Shown: one piece after another, positions 61,889-64,000 of the stretch
How the letters are laid out: each line of letters opens with the position of its first letter
Position numbering within the stretch: position 1 is the first letter of the stretch
From: Archilochus colubris
Lineage: Eukaryota > Chordata > Aves > Apodiformes > Trochilidae
Direction of reading: 5' to 3'
DNA: 64,000 nucleotides
NCBI GenBank assembly: GCA_023079485.1
Contig: CM041085.1
Span: forward strand, 93,941,115-94,005,114
Made by a program: the position numbers and the translations under genes
The notes under the pieces: generated by a model
Database searches by the model: none
Told to the model about the DNA's origin: nothing
Seen by the model: only the letters and a program-made list of their open reading frames with translations

Positions 61889-63925
61889 GGAAGAAAGAAA
61901 ATCAAACAGCATCAGAATTTATGCTTTATTTCTATGAGACCTAGAAGCCAAAAAAAAAAAAAGGTCAAATGAGCTATCACAGCAGCAAGAAAAAATAGCA
62001 TGCTGATACAATAAAAGGATCTCTACAGAGATTATAGTCATGGGAGATTTTGATATAAAAAAAGTAGTGGGAGACAAGATGGTTATGGAAAAATAATTTT
62101 CATGCCTGTAGAATGAGACAATCACAGTGTGGCCAAAACCCAAGGTAAATATAACATTGCAGTCACTGAACATCACTGAGTAGTTCATTATCATTTTAAT
62201 ATAGTAAATGCAAAATAATAATAACATTTTATTGTTAGCTTACAGTGGCAGTAATATATATAAAAAAAATTAAAATGTCCCTTTGTTCTTGTTACTTTCT
62301 GCAGATGAAATAAAGTGAAAACATTTATCTGCATGGAGATGCAGTAAACTGGAGAAGTAACCAGTTACAACCAGTTTAATTGTTTCAGGTGAAGAAAGAA
62401 ATAGAAATTGCTACTTAAAAACAATAGGGCATAAGGCTTTTCAAACATAATGATTTTTTATTTTCTTATATTTGTTATCTTTTAATCGGTAGATTATGAG
62501 CAGTAACAGTAGAATCATTAAAATAATTATAATCTCACAACTTTTTGAATTAAAATTTGAAAAGACAGAGGGGAAAGTTATATTACACTATTATTCTCCA
62601 GTAGATGTGAAATCTGTCATGTTCATAAAATACTGTGGCTTTGTGAACACAATATTGTTTAAATTCTTTTCTGCTGCTACCAATTGGTATTCCTGATGGA
62701 CTTGGTGGGTGCCTTATTTCTTTGTAACAAGCCTTTATACATTTCTAGTGTTGATTTATTGGAGACTACAAGGGCATACCTGCCTTTACATTTTGAGGTT
62801 GCAATGCAGATTTGACAATTTTCCTTTCTAGTGCTGCAAATTTAAATCTAGCCTGTGTGTCATGCATAGACAAACCATGAAATCTGCTCAGAATGATAGA
62901 GGTAAAGGCCTGGTCTTCATTTGGCTGTAATTCATCCTTTTATTTGCATGGACCAGAGATTCCTCGTTTAAGGTGTGAAATTTGGCCCTTGAAAAGAAGA
63001 CAGGATTTGACGTTGTGTTAAATGAAGAGTATTTGTGTTCAGCCCAGTGGAATTGCTATTTTTTATCAGGAAAGAAAAGAGATTAAGAGTCTATTTATGT
63101 TTTATGATTTCTAACCTTTGCATATCAACTAACTTGCATTTTATCGCCATGAAAAATTCTGTTGTTAGAGTTCATGGTCTCTCATTTCTTGTAACATGCT
63201 TCCTGTAGTTTCAAAGCAAAAACACTTATTGAAGTATATTTTGTAGTATTCTTGTTGCTTGTTTTCAACAACCTTGTTATTAAAAACACAGGGAAAAAAT
63301 GTGTCAGATTATTTCAGTTTCCCTCTATGCATTGTCTCTTCCAGAAGGCTTGAACCTATAATGTGTGTTTTGAAATTAGCTCAGGGCCCAGGAAATTTGG
63401 CAGAGAAAGAGTTAGAAGAATATTTCACAACCACCTGCACTTTCCTGTTGTGAATTTTATTTCAATTGCTAAAAATATGTTTGCCATTAGCAGTGATTTA
63501 AGAGCTATCAGTATATCATCAGTGCAGGCTGGAACCCTGAGAGAGGCTGTCTAAAAAGGTGGAATCATTTTGGCCTCCTTGTTGAGAGGGACTCCTCATC
63601 CATGCAGATACATCCTGCATACAGGGAGCATTCTTTAGAAACCATCTGTCTGAAGAAATAGACTGGGTAGCATGGAAGAAACAAAGAAACACCTGAAATT
63701 CAAACAACCAAAAAACTAGTTACTGGAATGTGTAAGAATATCTAATCATAAACCAGTTTTCCTCAAAGAAGGAATTCTACAGTAATCTGAAAATAATAAT
63801 ACAACTTGTATGTCCTAAATGTGACTTTGCAAACTACTTTTCAGTACATAGATTGTGGTTGAAATGGGGCCTGGAAGAAATTCAGTTAGGTTTAGTAATA
63901 AAGACCAGGATGTAGCTTGCAGTGA

Positions 63926-63929
<4 letters not shown>

Positions 63930-63956
<27 letters not shown>
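63930..63956. repeat. T27 homopolymer
   Basis: An uninterrupted run of 27 T after 'gtgatagc', the longest homopolymer seen in the window. It could be the reversed poly(A) tail of a minus-strand retrocopy whose body would lie to the right, but nothing recognisable follows in the remaining 44 bp. Confidence 0.9.
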
Positions 63957-64000
63957 GTCATCTGATGTATTTTCTGTTGAGTGTACTGTTATTCATCAGT

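Larger units (their letters stand above)
55915..64000. other. Long apparently single-copy AT-rich DNA
   Basis: About 8 kb with no recognised gene or retroelement. T-rich tracts lie at 61823-61888 and 63930-63956; A- and T-runs of 8-12 bases are frequent. All open frames are short and AT-driven. Confidence 0.45.

Noticed and set aside
1..64000. tRNA, rRNA or other structured RNA genes
   Set aside because: No cloverleaf with box A/B spacing or rRNA-like sequence was noticed on either strand. A covariance-model scan was not possible.

Overview
The window looks like 64 kb of a bird nuclear genome, and mostly gene-free. The main evidence is a set of truncated CR1 LINE fragments. Several end in the CR1-specific tail of ATTCTGTG/ATTCTATG-type octamers, and several keep recognisable C-terminal reverse-transcriptase ORF sequence. 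LTR retroelement sequence of avian type is also present, and I saw nothing resembling mammalian Alu or L1. The DNA is AT-rich with many short A/T tracts, as in the gene-poor parts of bird macrochromosomes or in very long introns. The species cannot be fixed from the sequence.

Layout. 1-557: the 3' part of an ERV/LTR element cut by the window edge. 1300-1965, 8811-9604, 13469-14178, 25946-26330, 29503-29925, 44004-44487 and 55240-55914: CR1 fragments on the + strand. 32738-33403 and 49886-50100: CR1 fragments on the - strand. All nine are 5'-truncated and dead. 21120-22447: a compact, almost intact LTR retrotransposon on the - strand. It has two LTRs of about 300 bp, a polypurine tract, a primer-binding-site candidate and only 720 bp of non-coding interior. 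Between these lie long stretches of apparently single-copy DNA with microsatellites, small tandem duplications and perfect hairpins. A perfect 5 x 15-bp minisatellite sits at 42891-42965.

Genes. I recognise no protein-coding gene, tRNA or rRNA. Almost all open frames are chance AT-rich frames or relics of CR1 ORF2. Two places have splice-site-like borders and are kept only as weak exon candidates. 20256-20379 (+) encodes a basic stretch followed by a long hydrophobic segment. 24789-24884 (-) is 96 nt, phase 0, with a strong pyrimidine tract before its acceptor and a cysteine-containing product of unknown family. Neither can be assigned a function.

The most striking observation is in the LTR element. 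Its two LTRs align without a single substitution, but the left copy lacks ten scattered single bases present in the right copy. Ordinary mutational decay after insertion does not look like this. The pattern points to a very young insertion combined with indel-type sequence or assembly error, or to some unusual deletion-only process.
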